This document shows positions 25,866 to 34,513 of a stretch of DNA of 64,000 nucleotides, one piece after another. The notes beneath the pieces were generated by a model. That model saw nothing but the letters and a program-made list of their open reading frames with translations. It made no database searches and had not been told where the DNA came from. The position numbers were made by a program, and so were the translations under genes. Source of the stretch: Enhydrobacter aerosaccus (GTDB taxonomy: Bacteria; Pseudomonadota; Alphaproteobacteria; Reyranellales; Reyranellaceae); the NCBI GenBank assembly GCA_903832005.1, contig CAIKZO010000011.1, positions 45,731-109,730 of the forward strand, written 5' to 3'. The number at the start of each line of letters is the position of its first letter. Within the stretch, counting starts at the first letter, position 1.

Positions 25866-27215
25866 TTATCCCTTCGTCGACGCGGCTGCGAGTTCGCCCA
25901 CATCGGCCAGCGTGTCAATACGATCGATGACGTCACGCAGGCGACGGGCACCAGCGGCGCCCAGCACCGGCGTCACCAGGCTGTCGAATTTGGTCTCCAG
26001 CGCGGCGCGCTGCTTGGCGACATCGGCCCAGGGAATGCCCGAGTCGTGGTGCGTTTCGAGCATCGTGCCGTCGTCGAGCTCGATCGCCATCTCGGCCAGC
26101 GAATGCTCCCAGTGCGGCTTGAAGTCGATCGCCATCTTATCGCGCAATGCTTTGATGCGCGGCTCCTGGGTCACCGCCTCGGTGTAGGAATCGAGATTGG
26201 CCGTATCGACGCCGGTTAGCGCCATGGCCACTGTCTGGCGTAGCGAGAACTTGGCTTCGAGGCCCGTTGTTGGGTTCGGGATGTTGCAGACTTTGTCGGC
26301 GCCCGAGTCGATGCGCAGCACGATCTTCTTCACGCGCTCCGGCGGGAAATTGCTGCGCAGCCGGATCTCCTTGGCGCACTCGATCGGCGCGTGGGTGAGG
26401 TAGCAGGCCGCGTGATACTTGAAGAGGTTGTTGCGCAGGTGCCAGCCCTGCGCCGGCTCACCGAGCGCCGCGTCGGTCGACAAGTGATCGCTCTGCGAGG
26501 AGGCGAAGCCTTGGTCGCATTCCAGCGAATCGCCGCGTGCCGTAAAGCCCTTGGCGGCGAGGCGGGCGGCGCGCAGCCCGTGCTCGGACGCTGTGCCGGC
26601 GTGGAGCGGCTTGCACATGGTGCCGAAGTTGGACTTGAGCCCGGCCGCCTGAGTCGCGGCGATCCCGAAGGCGACCGCGAGCTGCTCCTGCGTGAGGCCA
26701 AGCATGCGCCCGGCCGCGGCGGTGGCCGAGAACGAGCCGACAGTACCGGTGACGTGGAAGCCCTTCTGGTAATGGCTGGGCGCCACGAGGCGGCCGACCC
26801 TTCCCGCTGTCTCATAGCCCGCAACAAAGCTCTCGACGAACAGCCGGCCCGAGGCCTTCATCTACTCGCCGAGCGCCAGCAGGGCGGGAACGACGGTCAC
26901 GGTGGGATGGCCGCCCATGGCGAAATTGACGTCGTCGTAGTCGAGGGCGTGGCTCGCCGCGCCGTTGATCAGAGCGGCGGCCGACGGAAGCGTCTTCTCC
27001 GTACGGCCGACCAGGCTCGCCGGGCCCTTGGCGCCATCTTCCATCGCCTCGCGGACCAGGATGTCGGTCAGCTCGTCCTGGGCTCCGGCAACGGTGACGG
27101 CGAACCAGTCGAGCAGGCACTGCTTGGTGCGCTCGACCAGATCGTCGGGCAGGTCGCGCCAGGCCAGGACGGCGGCGCGCTTGGCGATTTCCGCGGTGAC
27201 GGGAACGGCTGCCAT
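25866..27215 (-). pseudogene. MmgE/PrpD-family protein interrupted by an in-frame amber codon
   Basis: The family covers 2-methylcitrate dehydratase, cis-aconitate decarboxylase and relatives. The N-terminal part runs from the ATG at 27215 (GGGAGAAACC upstream): MAAVPVTAEIAKRAAVLAWRD, LLDWFAVTVAG, NGAASHALDYDDVNFAMGGHP, then ends LLALGE-TAG at 26862-26864. The next codon in the same frame is ATG and the family sequence goes on without a gap: MKASGRLFVESFVAGYETAGR, HYQKGFHVTGTVGSF, NFGTMCKPLHAG, and on to a stop at 25866-25868. Joined length is about 448 residues, normal for the family. Only one codon differs, so this may be a recent nonsense mutation, a sequencing error, or two coupled half-proteins. 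Confidence 0.85.
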
Positions 27216-27243
27216 GCTGGTTTCTCCCATGAAGGGCTGAAGT

Positions 27244-27849
27244 CTATCGCTTTCGAGCGACGATATGGAAGATGTGCCAGTGCTTGGGATTGCCACGCGG
27301 AGTGACACTGTCGGCTTCCTCCTCCTCGAACATCTCGAGGTCGAATCCGTCCAGCAGAACCAGAGCCTGCTCGCGCTCGAGGAAAGTGATGCCGGGCCGG
27401 CCCTCCCAGCTGTCGCGGATCCCGTACCACTGCCCCGTGAAACGGCCGCCGACGGGCAACGCCTCGCGAATGCGCTCCCACAGGATGTGGAATGGCTCCG
27501 GCTCGCATAACGGCATGGCGAAGCTCGAATTGACCCAGGTAAGCCCGAGCGGCAGCGGCACTTCCTCCAGCCGCGCGGCGATCGGCGTGACGCGCTCCGA
27601 GTCGGGCATCTCCCGGGCCGCAAGTTGTTGCAGTGCGGCGGGCTCGGCGTCGACGGCGACGACGCTCCACCCGCGCCGGACCATCTCGACCACGTCGCGT
27701 CCGTCGCCGCAGCCAAGGTCGATGACGAGAGAGTCAGTCGACGGCGGGTCGAATAGATCGAGCGCGGCGATCACCGTCTTGCGCGGCGGCCGGTCGCGCA
27801 GTTTGTCGTAGTAAGCCGCCCATCCGGCGGAACGATCCTGTTGTGACAT
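27244..27849 (-). CDS. class I SAM-dependent methyltransferase
   Basis: 201 residues. SAM motif I is LVIDLGCGDGRDVVEM, motif II acidic end is SVVAVDAEPAALQQL, and VNSSFAMPLCEPEPFHILWERI is the usual post-motif segment of TehB/thiopurine-like methyltransferases. Opens AAYYDKLRDRPPRKTV, similar to tellurite-resistance TehB-like proteins. Substrate unknown. The ATG at 27849 is preferred because upstream in-frame sequence to 28023 is antisense to the neighbouring binding-protein gene. First gene of the minus-strand run that continues, 28 bases on, with PrpD. Confidence 0.85.
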   Translation of the reverse strand: MSQQDRSAGWAAYYDKLRDRPPRKTVIAALDLFDPPSTDSLVIDLGCGDGRDVVEMVRRGWSVVAVDAEPAALQQLAAREMPDSERVTPIAARLEEVPLPLGLTWVNSSFAMPLCEPEPFHILWERIREALPVGGRFTGQWYGIRDSWEGRPGITFLEREQALVLLDGFDLEMFEEEEADSVTPRGNPKHWHIFHIVARKR

Positions 27850-27910
27850 GTGCCTGCGTATGATCGTATCGCATCCAACGATAACAAAGTGTTTATTCCG
27901 GGAGAAAACG

Positions 27911-28930
27911 ATGAAGGGATTGACCGTCCTCGCCGTCGCCGCTGCCTTGATGCTGGGGCCGATCGCGGCCCGCGCCGATATGAAGGAGCTGGTGGAGGCT
28001 GCCAAGAAGGAAGGCGAAGTCACCTGGTACGTCGCGCACTATACGTCCGAGGGCGCCGAGGAACTGGGCGCCACCTTCACCAAGCTCTACGGCATCAAGG
28101 TCAATGTCGTGCGTACGACGGCGCAGGTCGCCTATCAGCGCCTGACCCAGGATCTCAAGAACAACCAGATCAATTGCGACGTCTTCTCCTCGACCGACAT
28201 CGGCCACTACGTGCGCCTGAAGAAGGAAGGCAAGCTCGAGAAGTATACGCCCGAGGAATCCTCGAAGATCCTCGACGTCTTCAAGAACCTCGATTCTGAC
28301 GGCTATTTCCACACGACGTCAGGCGGCTTCGTGCTGATCAGCTACAACACCTCGAAGGTGAAGCCCGAAGAAGCGCCGCAGAAGTGGACCGATCTACTCG
28401 ATCCCAAATGGAAGGGCAAGATCTCGACCGGACATCCGGCGTTCTCGGGCTATGTCGGCACCTGGGTGCTGCAGATGAAGCTCACCTACGGCTGGGACTT
28501 CTTCAAGAAGCTGGAGAAGAACAAGCCGCAGATCGGCCGCTCGATCAACGATACGGTGACGGCGCTCAATGCCGGCGAACGCCAGGTCGCGGCCGGCGCC
28601 GACGGCTCGACCATGTTCAGCGCCGAGCGCGGTAATCCACTCGGCATTATCTATCCGTCGGACGGCGCGGTGTTGATCATCTCGCCGTCGGCGATCGTGA
28701 AGGGCACCAAGCACCTCAACGCCGCGAAGCTCTTCATGGAATATCTCTATTCCAAGGAAGCCTCCGAGATCGACGTGAAGCACTTCACCCTGCCGATGCG
28801 GCCGGAAGTGCCGGTCGGAAAGGGCGAGAAGCCGATGACGGAGGTGAAGGCGCTGAAGCCGACGGTGGCCCAGATCGACAAGGGCATCCCGGAAGCGATC
28901 GAGGATTGGCGCGATACGTTCGGCAATTGA
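27911..28930 (+). CDS. ABC transporter substrate-binding protein, Fe(III)/2-aminoethylphosphonate type
   Basis: 339 residues with signal peptide MKGLTVLAVAAALMLGPIAARA. Type II binding fold of the FbpA/PotD group: EAAKKEGEVTWYVAHYTSEGAEELG, KLYGIKVNVVRTTAQVAYQRL, CDVFSSTDIGHYVRLKKEG, and a lobe-2 segment HLNAAKLFMEYLYSKEA. No FbpA Tyr-Tyr iron pair is evident, so the ligand need not be iron; an organic acid is plausible given downstream genes. GGGAGAAAACG precedes the ATG at 27911. First gene of a three-gene importer. Confidence 0.88.
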   Translation: MKGLTVLAVAAALMLGPIAARADMKELVEAAKKEGEVTWYVAHYTSEGAEELGATFTKLYGIKVNVVRTTAQVAYQRLTQDLKNNQINCDVFSSTDIGHYVRLKKEGKLEKYTPEESSKILDVFKNLDSDGYFHTTSGGFVLISYNTSKVKPEEAPQKWTDLLDPKWKGKISTGHPAFSGYVGTWVLQMKLTYGWDFFKKLEKNKPQIGRSINDTVTALNAGERQVAAGADGSTMFSAERGNPLGIIYPSDGAVLIISPSAIVKGTKHLNAAKLFMEYLYSKEASEIDVKHFTLPMRPEVPVGKGEKPMTEVKALKPTVAQIDKGIPEAIEDWRDTFGN

Positions 28931-28948
28931 TCGGCCAAGAGGCCTGAC

Positions 28949-30682
28949 GTGACCGTCGCGTCACCCGCGCTTTCTTCCACGGCTGGCCAGTCGGCCCGAC
29001 TGAGCAGCCGCGACTCAAGCTGGGTACTGTGGGTGGCCATCATCGCCACCTTGCTGTTCCTTGTGGTGAGTCCGTTCGTCTATCTCGTGGCGACCAGCTT
29101 CTCGGCCGAAGGCGGGGGCGGATTCACGCTCGATAATTATGCCGCTGCCTACGGGCGCGAGCGCTACGTCCAGGCGTTGATCAACTCGCTGGAGCTGGGC
29201 GCAGGCGCTGCGCTACTCGCGGGGATATTCGCGGTGCCGCTGGCATGGGGCGTCTCACGGACGAACATGCCGGGACGCGGCTTCGTGCGCATGCTGGTGC
29301 TGGCGACTTTCATCACGCCGCCCTACACGGGTGCGGTCGCCTGGATTCTGCTGGCCGGCCCCAATGCCGGATGGCTGAACCGCATCTATTCGGCGATCAC
29401 CGGCGCCGATGCGGGGCCTTTCAACATCTACAGCTTCGGCGGTTTGGTGACCGTCATCGCGCTCTATTCGTTTCCCTACATCTTCATCTTCACGACGGCG
29501 GCCCTCGAACTCGTGTCGTCGGAGATGGAGGATGCCGCCAACATCCTGGGTGCGGGTACCTGGAAGACGATGCGGCGGGTCACCTTGCCATTGGCGCTGC
29601 CGGCGATCCTGGGCGGCCTGATCATCTGCTTCCTGGAAGCGATCGCGCTCTTCGCTTCACCCGCGATGATCGCCATTCCGGCGCGCTTCAACGTGGTGAC
29701 GACGCAGCTCTTCCAGTTCTTCGGCAATCCTGTGCGGGTGGAGGTGGCCGCGGCCTATGCCATGCCGCTGCTGGGCGTCACGATCTTGCTGGTGCTGGTG
29801 CAGCGCCTGATGACCCGCCGCAAAGGCTTCGTATCGCTCACTGGCAAGGGCGGCGAACGCCGTCCTATCGCCTTGGGAAAATGGCGCTGGGCGTTGTTCG
29901 CCTACGCGATGCTCGTGGGCAGCATGTCGGTCTTCCTGCCGTATCTCTTCCTGCTGCAAGCGGCCTTTTCCAAGGCCTGGGGACGCGGCTTCTCGCTCGA
30001 CAATCTGTCGCTCGGCAACTTCCACTTCATCCTGTTCGAGCATGCCACAGCGGCGCTCTCGGTGTGGCACAGCTTCCTCTATGGCGGCGTGTCCGCGACC
30101 CTGGGTGCGATCGTCACCCTGGGCGTGGCCTACATCGTGACGCGCCGGCTGGTGCCGTTCTCCGAAATACTGGGCTTCCTGTGCGTGGCGCCGTTCGTGA
30201 TCCCGGGCGTCGTGTTGGCGATCGGCTTCTATGCCGCCTACGCGCCGCCGCCGCTCGCGCTCTACGGCACGTCGATGATCATGATCCTGGCCTTCACGAC
30301 GCGCTTCCTGCCGATCGGCTACGTCAATGCGAGTTCGGCCCTGCGCAGCCTCAATCCCGAGATGGAGGAGGCGGTGCGGGTGCTCGGCGGTAGCCGACTG
30401 ACGGCGCTGCGGCGGGTCGTGGCGCCCTTGCTGAAGCGCAACCTGCTGGGCGCCTGGCTGCTGATGTTCATTCCGGCGACGCGTGAGCTGTCGACGGCGA
30501 TCTTCCTCTATGGCCCCAATACCAAAGTCGTCTCGGTCATGATCTTCGACATGAGCGAGGAGGGGAACTTCGAATACCTCGCCGCGCTCGCGTTGATCCT
30601 TCAGGCCCTGACCTTGCCCTTGCTGTTGATCGGCCAACGCGCAATCGGGCGCGACTTCATGCTGAGGCGCACCGCGACATGA
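28949..30682 (+). CDS. ABC transporter permease, fused two-domain type
   Basis: 577 residues with about 12 membrane helices arranged as two BPD_transp_1 domains, the FbpB layout. Each half has an EAA coupling loop: EDAANILGAGTWKTMRRVTLP near residue 190 and EEAVRVLGGSRLTALRRVV near residue 475. It starts at a GTG (MTVASPALSS) 18 bases after the binding protein, and its stop overlaps the ATP-binding gene by ATGA. It forms the inner-membrane channel of this importer. Confidence 0.92.
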   Translation: MTVASPALSSTAGQSARLSSRDSSWVLWVAIIATLLFLVVSPFVYLVATSFSAEGGGGFTLDNYAAAYGRERYVQALINSLELGAGAALLAGIFAVPLAWGVSRTNMPGRGFVRMLVLATFITPPYTGAVAWILLAGPNAGWLNRIYSAITGADAGPFNIYSFGGLVTVIALYSFPYIFIFTTAALELVSSEMEDAANILGAGTWKTMRRVTLPLALPAILGGLIICFLEAIALFASPAMIAIPARFNVVTTQLFQFFGNPVRVEVAAAYAMPLLGVTILLVLVQRLMTRRKGFVSLTGKGGERRPIALGKWRWALFAYAMLVGSMSVFLPYLFLLQAAFSKAWGRGFSLDNLSLGNFHFILFEHATAALSVWHSFLYGGVSATLGAIVTLGVAYIVTRRLVPFSEILGFLCVAPFVIPGVVLAIGFYAAYAPPPLALYGTSMIMILAFTTRFLPIGYVNASSALRSLNPEMEEAVRVLGGSRLTALRRVVAPLLKRNLLGAWLLMFIPATRELSTAIFLYGPNTKVVSVMIFDMSEEGNFEYLAALALILQALTLPLLLIGQRAIGRDFMLRRTAT

Positions 30683-31659
30683 GCAAACTTGTCCTGAAGA
30701 ACATCGCCAAAGCGTACGGCGCCTTCAACGCGGTGAGCGACTTCTCGCTCGAACTACAGAAGGGTGAATTCGTCTCCCTACTGGGTCCCTCGGGCTGCGG
30801 CAAGACCACGACCTTGCGCATGATCGCGGGCTTCATGCCGCCGACCGCGGGCACGATCGAACTCGACGGCCAGGTGATCTCCTCGCCCGCGGGCGTCGTG
30901 CCGCCGGAAAACCGGCGCATGTCGATGATATTCCAGAGCTACGCCATCTGGCCGAACATGACGGTGGGCCAGAACGTCGGCTTCGGCCTGGAAGTCCGCA
31001 GGGTCTCGCGCGCCGAGACGGAGCGCCGGATCGACAAGATCCTCGAGGTCGTCCAGATGCGCGGCCTGAAGGATCGCTACCCGTCCGAGTTGTCCGGCGG
31101 CCAGCAGCAACGCGTGGCATTGGCGCGCGCCATCGTCGTGGAGCCCGAGATCCTGCTGCTCGATGAGCCGTTGTCGAACCTCGATGCCAATCTGCGCGAG
31201 GAGATGCGGTTCGAGATCCGCCGCCTGCACGACGAGTTCAAGATCACGACGGTCTACGTCACGCACGACCAGTCCGAGGCCATGGTGACGTCCGACCGCA
31301 TCGTGGTGATGAACAAGGGGCGCATGGAGCAGGTTGATCCGCCGCATGTGCTCTACGGCCGGCCCAAGAGCCGCTTTGTGGCGGGGTTCATCGGCCGGAC
31401 GAACTTCGTCGAACGCGACGGCGGCGTGTATTCACTACGACCGCAAGCGATCGGGCTCTCACGGGAGAAGCCTGCCGCAAACGCCGTTGAGGCGGACATC
31501 GTCGATCGGGCCTATCTCGGCGAATATTGGGACTATCAGGTGAAGCCGCTCGGCGAAACCAAGCCGCTCCGGGTATCGACAGCGCCCACGGCTCTTTTCG
31601 AGCTGGGGCAACGGGTCTGGCTGGAGATCGATCCCGCGGCCATGGTACGAGTCGAATAG
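30679..31659 (+). CDS. ABC transporter ATP-binding protein (FbpC/PotA type)
   Basis: 326 residues. Walker A GPSGCGKTTTLRM near residue 39, Q-loop FQSYAIWPNMTVGQNV, signature LSGGQQQRVALARAI, Walker B ILLLDEPLSNLDANLREEM, switch His in VTHDQSEAM. A C-terminal TOBE-like regulatory part follows (GRTNFVERDGGVYSLRPQAIGL). Powers the upstream permease; start overlaps the permease stop. Confidence 0.94.
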   Translation: MSKLVLKNIAKAYGAFNAVSDFSLELQKGEFVSLLGPSGCGKTTTLRMIAGFMPPTAGTIELDGQVISSPAGVVPPENRRMSMIFQSYAIWPNMTVGQNVGFGLEVRRVSRAETERRIDKILEVVQMRGLKDRYPSELSGGQQQRVALARAIVVEPEILLLDEPLSNLDANLREEMRFEIRRLHDEFKITTVYVTHDQSEAMVTSDRIVVMNKGRMEQVDPPHVLYGRPKSRFVAGFIGRTNFVERDGGVYSLRPQAIGLSREKPAANAVEADIVDRAYLGEYWDYQVKPLGETKPLRVSTAPTALFELGQRVWLEIDPAAMVRVE

Positions 31660-31679
31660 TAACCCAGAGAGAGTAGATC

Positions 31680-32855
31680 ATGACCGGACCGCTAGCCCGC
31701 TTCACCGTGCTCGACCTGACGCGCGTGCGCGCCGGCCCGACCTGCGTCCGCTACTTCGCGGACTGGGGCGCCAACTGCATCAAGATCGAGATGCCGCCGG
31801 GCGCCGGGGATTCCGACATGGGAGGACCACGCCATGGGCCGGACTTCCAGAACCTCCACCGCAACAAGCGGTCGATCACGCTCAATCTCAAGGAGCCCGA
31901 GGGCAAAGCCATCTTCATGAAGATGGTCGAGAAGGCCGACGTGGTGGTCGAGAACTACCGCGCGGATGTAAAATACCGTCTCGGCATCGACTACGACAGC
32001 CTGAAGAAGGTGAACCCGAAGATCATCCTGGGATCGATCTCGGGCTTCGGCCAGGACGGCCCTTATGCCGAGCGCGCGGGCTTCGACCAGATTGCGCAGG
32101 GTATGGGCGGCATCATGTACATCACCGGCATGCCGGGCGGCGGTCCGGTGCGTGCCGGTATCGCCGTGGCCGACGTGGGCTCGGGCCTGCATTGCGCCAT
32201 CGGTATCCTGATCGCGCTGCTCGAGCGTGAGTCGTCGGGCGAAGGCCAGTGGGTGTCGAGTTCGCTGCTGCAGGCGATGATCTCGATGTGCGACTTCCAG
32301 GCCGCGCGCTGGACGCTTGCGCACGAAGTGCCGGGGCAGGCTGGTAACAATCATCCGACCTCGATCCCGACCGGCGTCTTCAAGACCAAGGATGGCTACA
32401 TCAACATCGCGGCGTCCGGTGGTCATATCTACAAGCGCTTCTGCGATTCGGTGAATGCGCCGGAGCTTTACACCGACGAGCGGTTTGCGACCGGCCCCGC
32501 GCGGGCCAAGAATCGTGATGCGCTGAATGCCGAGATCGACAAGCGCGTGGGCGCCTTCGGCAGCGCGGAGCTGGTCGAAAAACTGAACAAGGACGGCGTG
32601 CCGGCCGGTCCGATCTACAAGATGGACGAGATGTTCGCCGATCCGCAGGTCAAGCATCTCAAGATGGCCTATCCGGTAAAGCATCCCACGCTCGGCGATC
32701 AGGAAGTGATCGGCCAGGCGATCAACATGAGCCGCAGCAAGAACGACAACTGGACGGCAACGCCGGAGCAGGGTGAGCACACCGACACCATTCTCAAGGA
32801 GTTCGGTTACGACACCTCTGCCGTCGCCGACTTCCGCAAGCGGGGGATCGTCTGA
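31680..32855 (+). CDS. class III (CaiB/BaiF) CoA-transferase
   Basis: 391 residues. RFTVLDLTRVRAGPTCVRYFA, DWGANCIKIEMPPG, HRNKRSITLNLKEPEGKAIF, ADVVVENYRADVKYRLGIDY, catalytic Asp in GIAVADVGSGLHCAIG. Second enzyme of this type in the window; it is only moderately like the one at 22.5 kb and probably serves another acid. Twenty bases after the ABC ATPase, ribosome site AGAGAGAG, and its stop overlaps the next ATG (TGATG). Likely activates the imported acid as a CoA ester. Confidence 0.92.
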   Translation: MTGPLARFTVLDLTRVRAGPTCVRYFADWGANCIKIEMPPGAGDSDMGGPRHGPDFQNLHRNKRSITLNLKEPEGKAIFMKMVEKADVVVENYRADVKYRLGIDYDSLKKVNPKIILGSISGFGQDGPYAERAGFDQIAQGMGGIMYITGMPGGGPVRAGIAVADVGSGLHCAIGILIALLERESSGEGQWVSSSLLQAMISMCDFQAARWTLAHEVPGQAGNNHPTSIPTGVFKTKDGYINIAASGGHIYKRFCDSVNAPELYTDERFATGPARAKNRDALNAEIDKRVGAFGSAELVEKLNKDGVPAGPIYKMDEMFADPQVKHLKMAYPVKHPTLGDQEVIGQAINMSRSKNDNWTATPEQGEHTDTILKEFGYDTSAVADFRKRGIV

Positions 32856-33652
32856 TGAACTTCAGCCCGACGCCGAACATGATCGCGGAGAAGGTGGGCC
32901 CGGTGGGCAAGCTCACCTTCAACAAGCCGCAGAAGCACAACGCCACCTCGACCGACATGTGGGAGGCGATCCCGGTCATTCTCGATGAGTTCGAGAAGGA
33001 CCCCGCCATCCGCGTTGTCGTGGTCACGGGCGCGGGCGACAAGGCCTTCGTCTCTGGCGCCGACATCTCCGAGTTCGAGAAGGCGCGCAACACGCCCGAG
33101 CAGGTCGCCTACTACGACAAGATCGGCGAGCTGGCCAACACGCGGCTCAACAAATGCTCCAAGCCGACAATTGCCCGCATCCGCGGCTATTGCATTGGTG
33201 GTGGACTGGCAGTGTCGCTGCTCTGCGACATCCGTATTGCCTCGGAGAACAGCAAGTTCGGCGTGCCGGCGGCGCGGCTGGGCCTCGGCTATCGCGCCAG
33301 CGGCCTGAAGATCCTGACCGACCTGGTGGGCCCGTCACATGCGAAGGAGATCTTTTTCACGGCACGTCACTTCAATGCGCAGGAAGCCTTCGGGATGGGG
33401 CTGATCACGCGCGTCGTGCCCGATGCCGAACTCGACTCCTACGTCGACAATTACTGCAAGCTGATCGGCGAGAACGCGCCGCTCACCGTGCACGCCGCCA
33501 AGCGTACGATCGAGGAGCTGACGCGTCTCGACGGCGAGCCCGACTTCAAGCGCCTCAGCGGCCTGGTGAAGGAGTGCTTCGACTCCGAGGACTATATCGA
33601 AGGCCGCCGTGCCTTCATGGAAAAGCGCAAACCCGTCTTCAAAGGCCGCTAG
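32855..33652 (+). CDS. enoyl-CoA hydratase/isomerase family protein
   Basis: 265 residues, crotonase fold. RVVVVTGAGDKAFVSGADISEFEKA holds the first oxyanion-hole turn, and IARIRGYCIGGGLAVSLLCD the second; KFGVPAARLGLGYRASG follows. The position usually holding catalytic Glu in hydratases is Arg/Leu-rich here, so it may be another crotonase (for example a decarboxylase or isomerase). Translationally coupled to the CoA-transferase gene and thus likely acts on the CoA ester it makes. Confidence 0.9.
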   Translation: MNFSPTPNMIAEKVGPVGKLTFNKPQKHNATSTDMWEAIPVILDEFEKDPAIRVVVVTGAGDKAFVSGADISEFEKARNTPEQVAYYDKIGELANTRLNKCSKPTIARIRGYCIGGGLAVSLLCDIRIASENSKFGVPAARLGLGYRASGLKILTDLVGPSHAKEIFFTARHFNAQEAFGMGLITRVVPDAELDSYVDNYCKLIGENAPLTVHAAKRTIEELTRLDGEPDFKRLSGLVKECFDSEDYIEGRRAFMEKRKPVFKGR

Positions 33653-33656
33653 GCGC

Positions 33657-34436
33657 TTGAACGATCCGTTTCCTGCCGTCGCCGAGTCATCGGCGACGGG
33701 TGAGACCGCCGAGCTCTTTGCCGACATCCGTACGACGGTGGGCGTGCGTGTCGTCAACCTCGTCTGGCGCCATCTGGCGGTCATCGACGGCGCACTGCCG
33801 TGGGCGTGGGCGGCGGTGAAGCCACTCTATCTGCAGGGCATGCCGGATCAGGCGGCTGTGCGCTTCCGGCAGAAGATGATCGTGCCGAAGCTCGCGTCGC
33901 TGGCCGGGTCGCAGCCGGCGAGCGTCGATGACGTGATGGCGAGCTACGATCATTCCAACACGATCAATCTGTTTGCCTTGGGAGCGCTCGTTGCGTGGCT
34001 GCGCGGCGAGATCACGAAGGAGGGAATGCCGATCGCGGGCCCTCGTTTGCCGTCGCCCGACGTGACCTTGCCGAAACTGGCAACGGAAGCCGATGTGTCG
34101 CCGGAGACTTGGGCGCTGGTGCTGAGGCTGAACAAGTTCGGTGACCGGCCGCAGCCGCTTATTCTCGCCAGCATGTACCGGCACCTCGCACATGCTCCGC
34201 AATTCCTCCAGCAGGTTGAGCATGTCCTGGCGCCAGCCCAAGCTGACGGCTCTCTCGATCGCGCGATCGTCGCCAACCGCGCGACCGCAAACGGAGAGGC
34301 CCGGGTGCTCGCACGTGCGATAAGGGCGCCTGACCCGAAGGAGCGCGCTGCAATTGAAGCCGGCGTGGCGGCGTTTGTCGAACATGCCATCGGCAAGATG
34401 GTAACGATCTGCAGGGCTCTCCGCGCCGCGCGCTGA
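33657..34436 (+). CDS. DehI-like (AhpD-fold) protein, TTG start
   Basis: About 259 residues, all-helical look. ELFADIRTTVGVRVVNLVWRH and GALPWAWAAVKPLYLQG resemble the halocarboxylic acid dehalogenase DehI family, an AhpD-type fold with an internal duplication (second part around WALVLRLNKFGDRPQPL). Classical DehI hydrolyses 2-haloacids using an Asp-activated water; I cannot confirm that Asp here. TTG at 33657 lies 4 bases after the crotonase stop and is preferred; the open frame reaching 33609 overlaps the previous gene. Assignment is from memory of the family and moderate. Confidence 0.5.
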   Translation: MNDPFPAVAESSATGETAELFADIRTTVGVRVVNLVWRHLAVIDGALPWAWAAVKPLYLQGMPDQAAVRFRQKMIVPKLASLAGSQPASVDDVMASYDHSNTINLFALGALVAWLRGEITKEGMPIAGPRLPSPDVTLPKLATEADVSPETWALVLRLNKFGDRPQPLILASMYRHLAHAPQFLQQVEHVLAPAQADGSLDRAIVANRATANGEARVLARAIRAPDPKERAAIEAGVAAFVEHAIGKMVTICRALRAAR

Positions 34437-34513
34437 CGCGCTTTGTTGCCTTCGTCCGTCCGACCCTGCATGATGCACGCAACGATATAAAAAGCGTGTT
34501 TTAGGGAGGAGTC

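Noticed and set aside
26862..26864. Pyrrolysine or other programmed readthrough of the PrpD amber codon
   Set aside because: No tRNA for amber or recoding stem was seen, and PrpD enzymes are not known to need recoding. A mutation or error is simpler.
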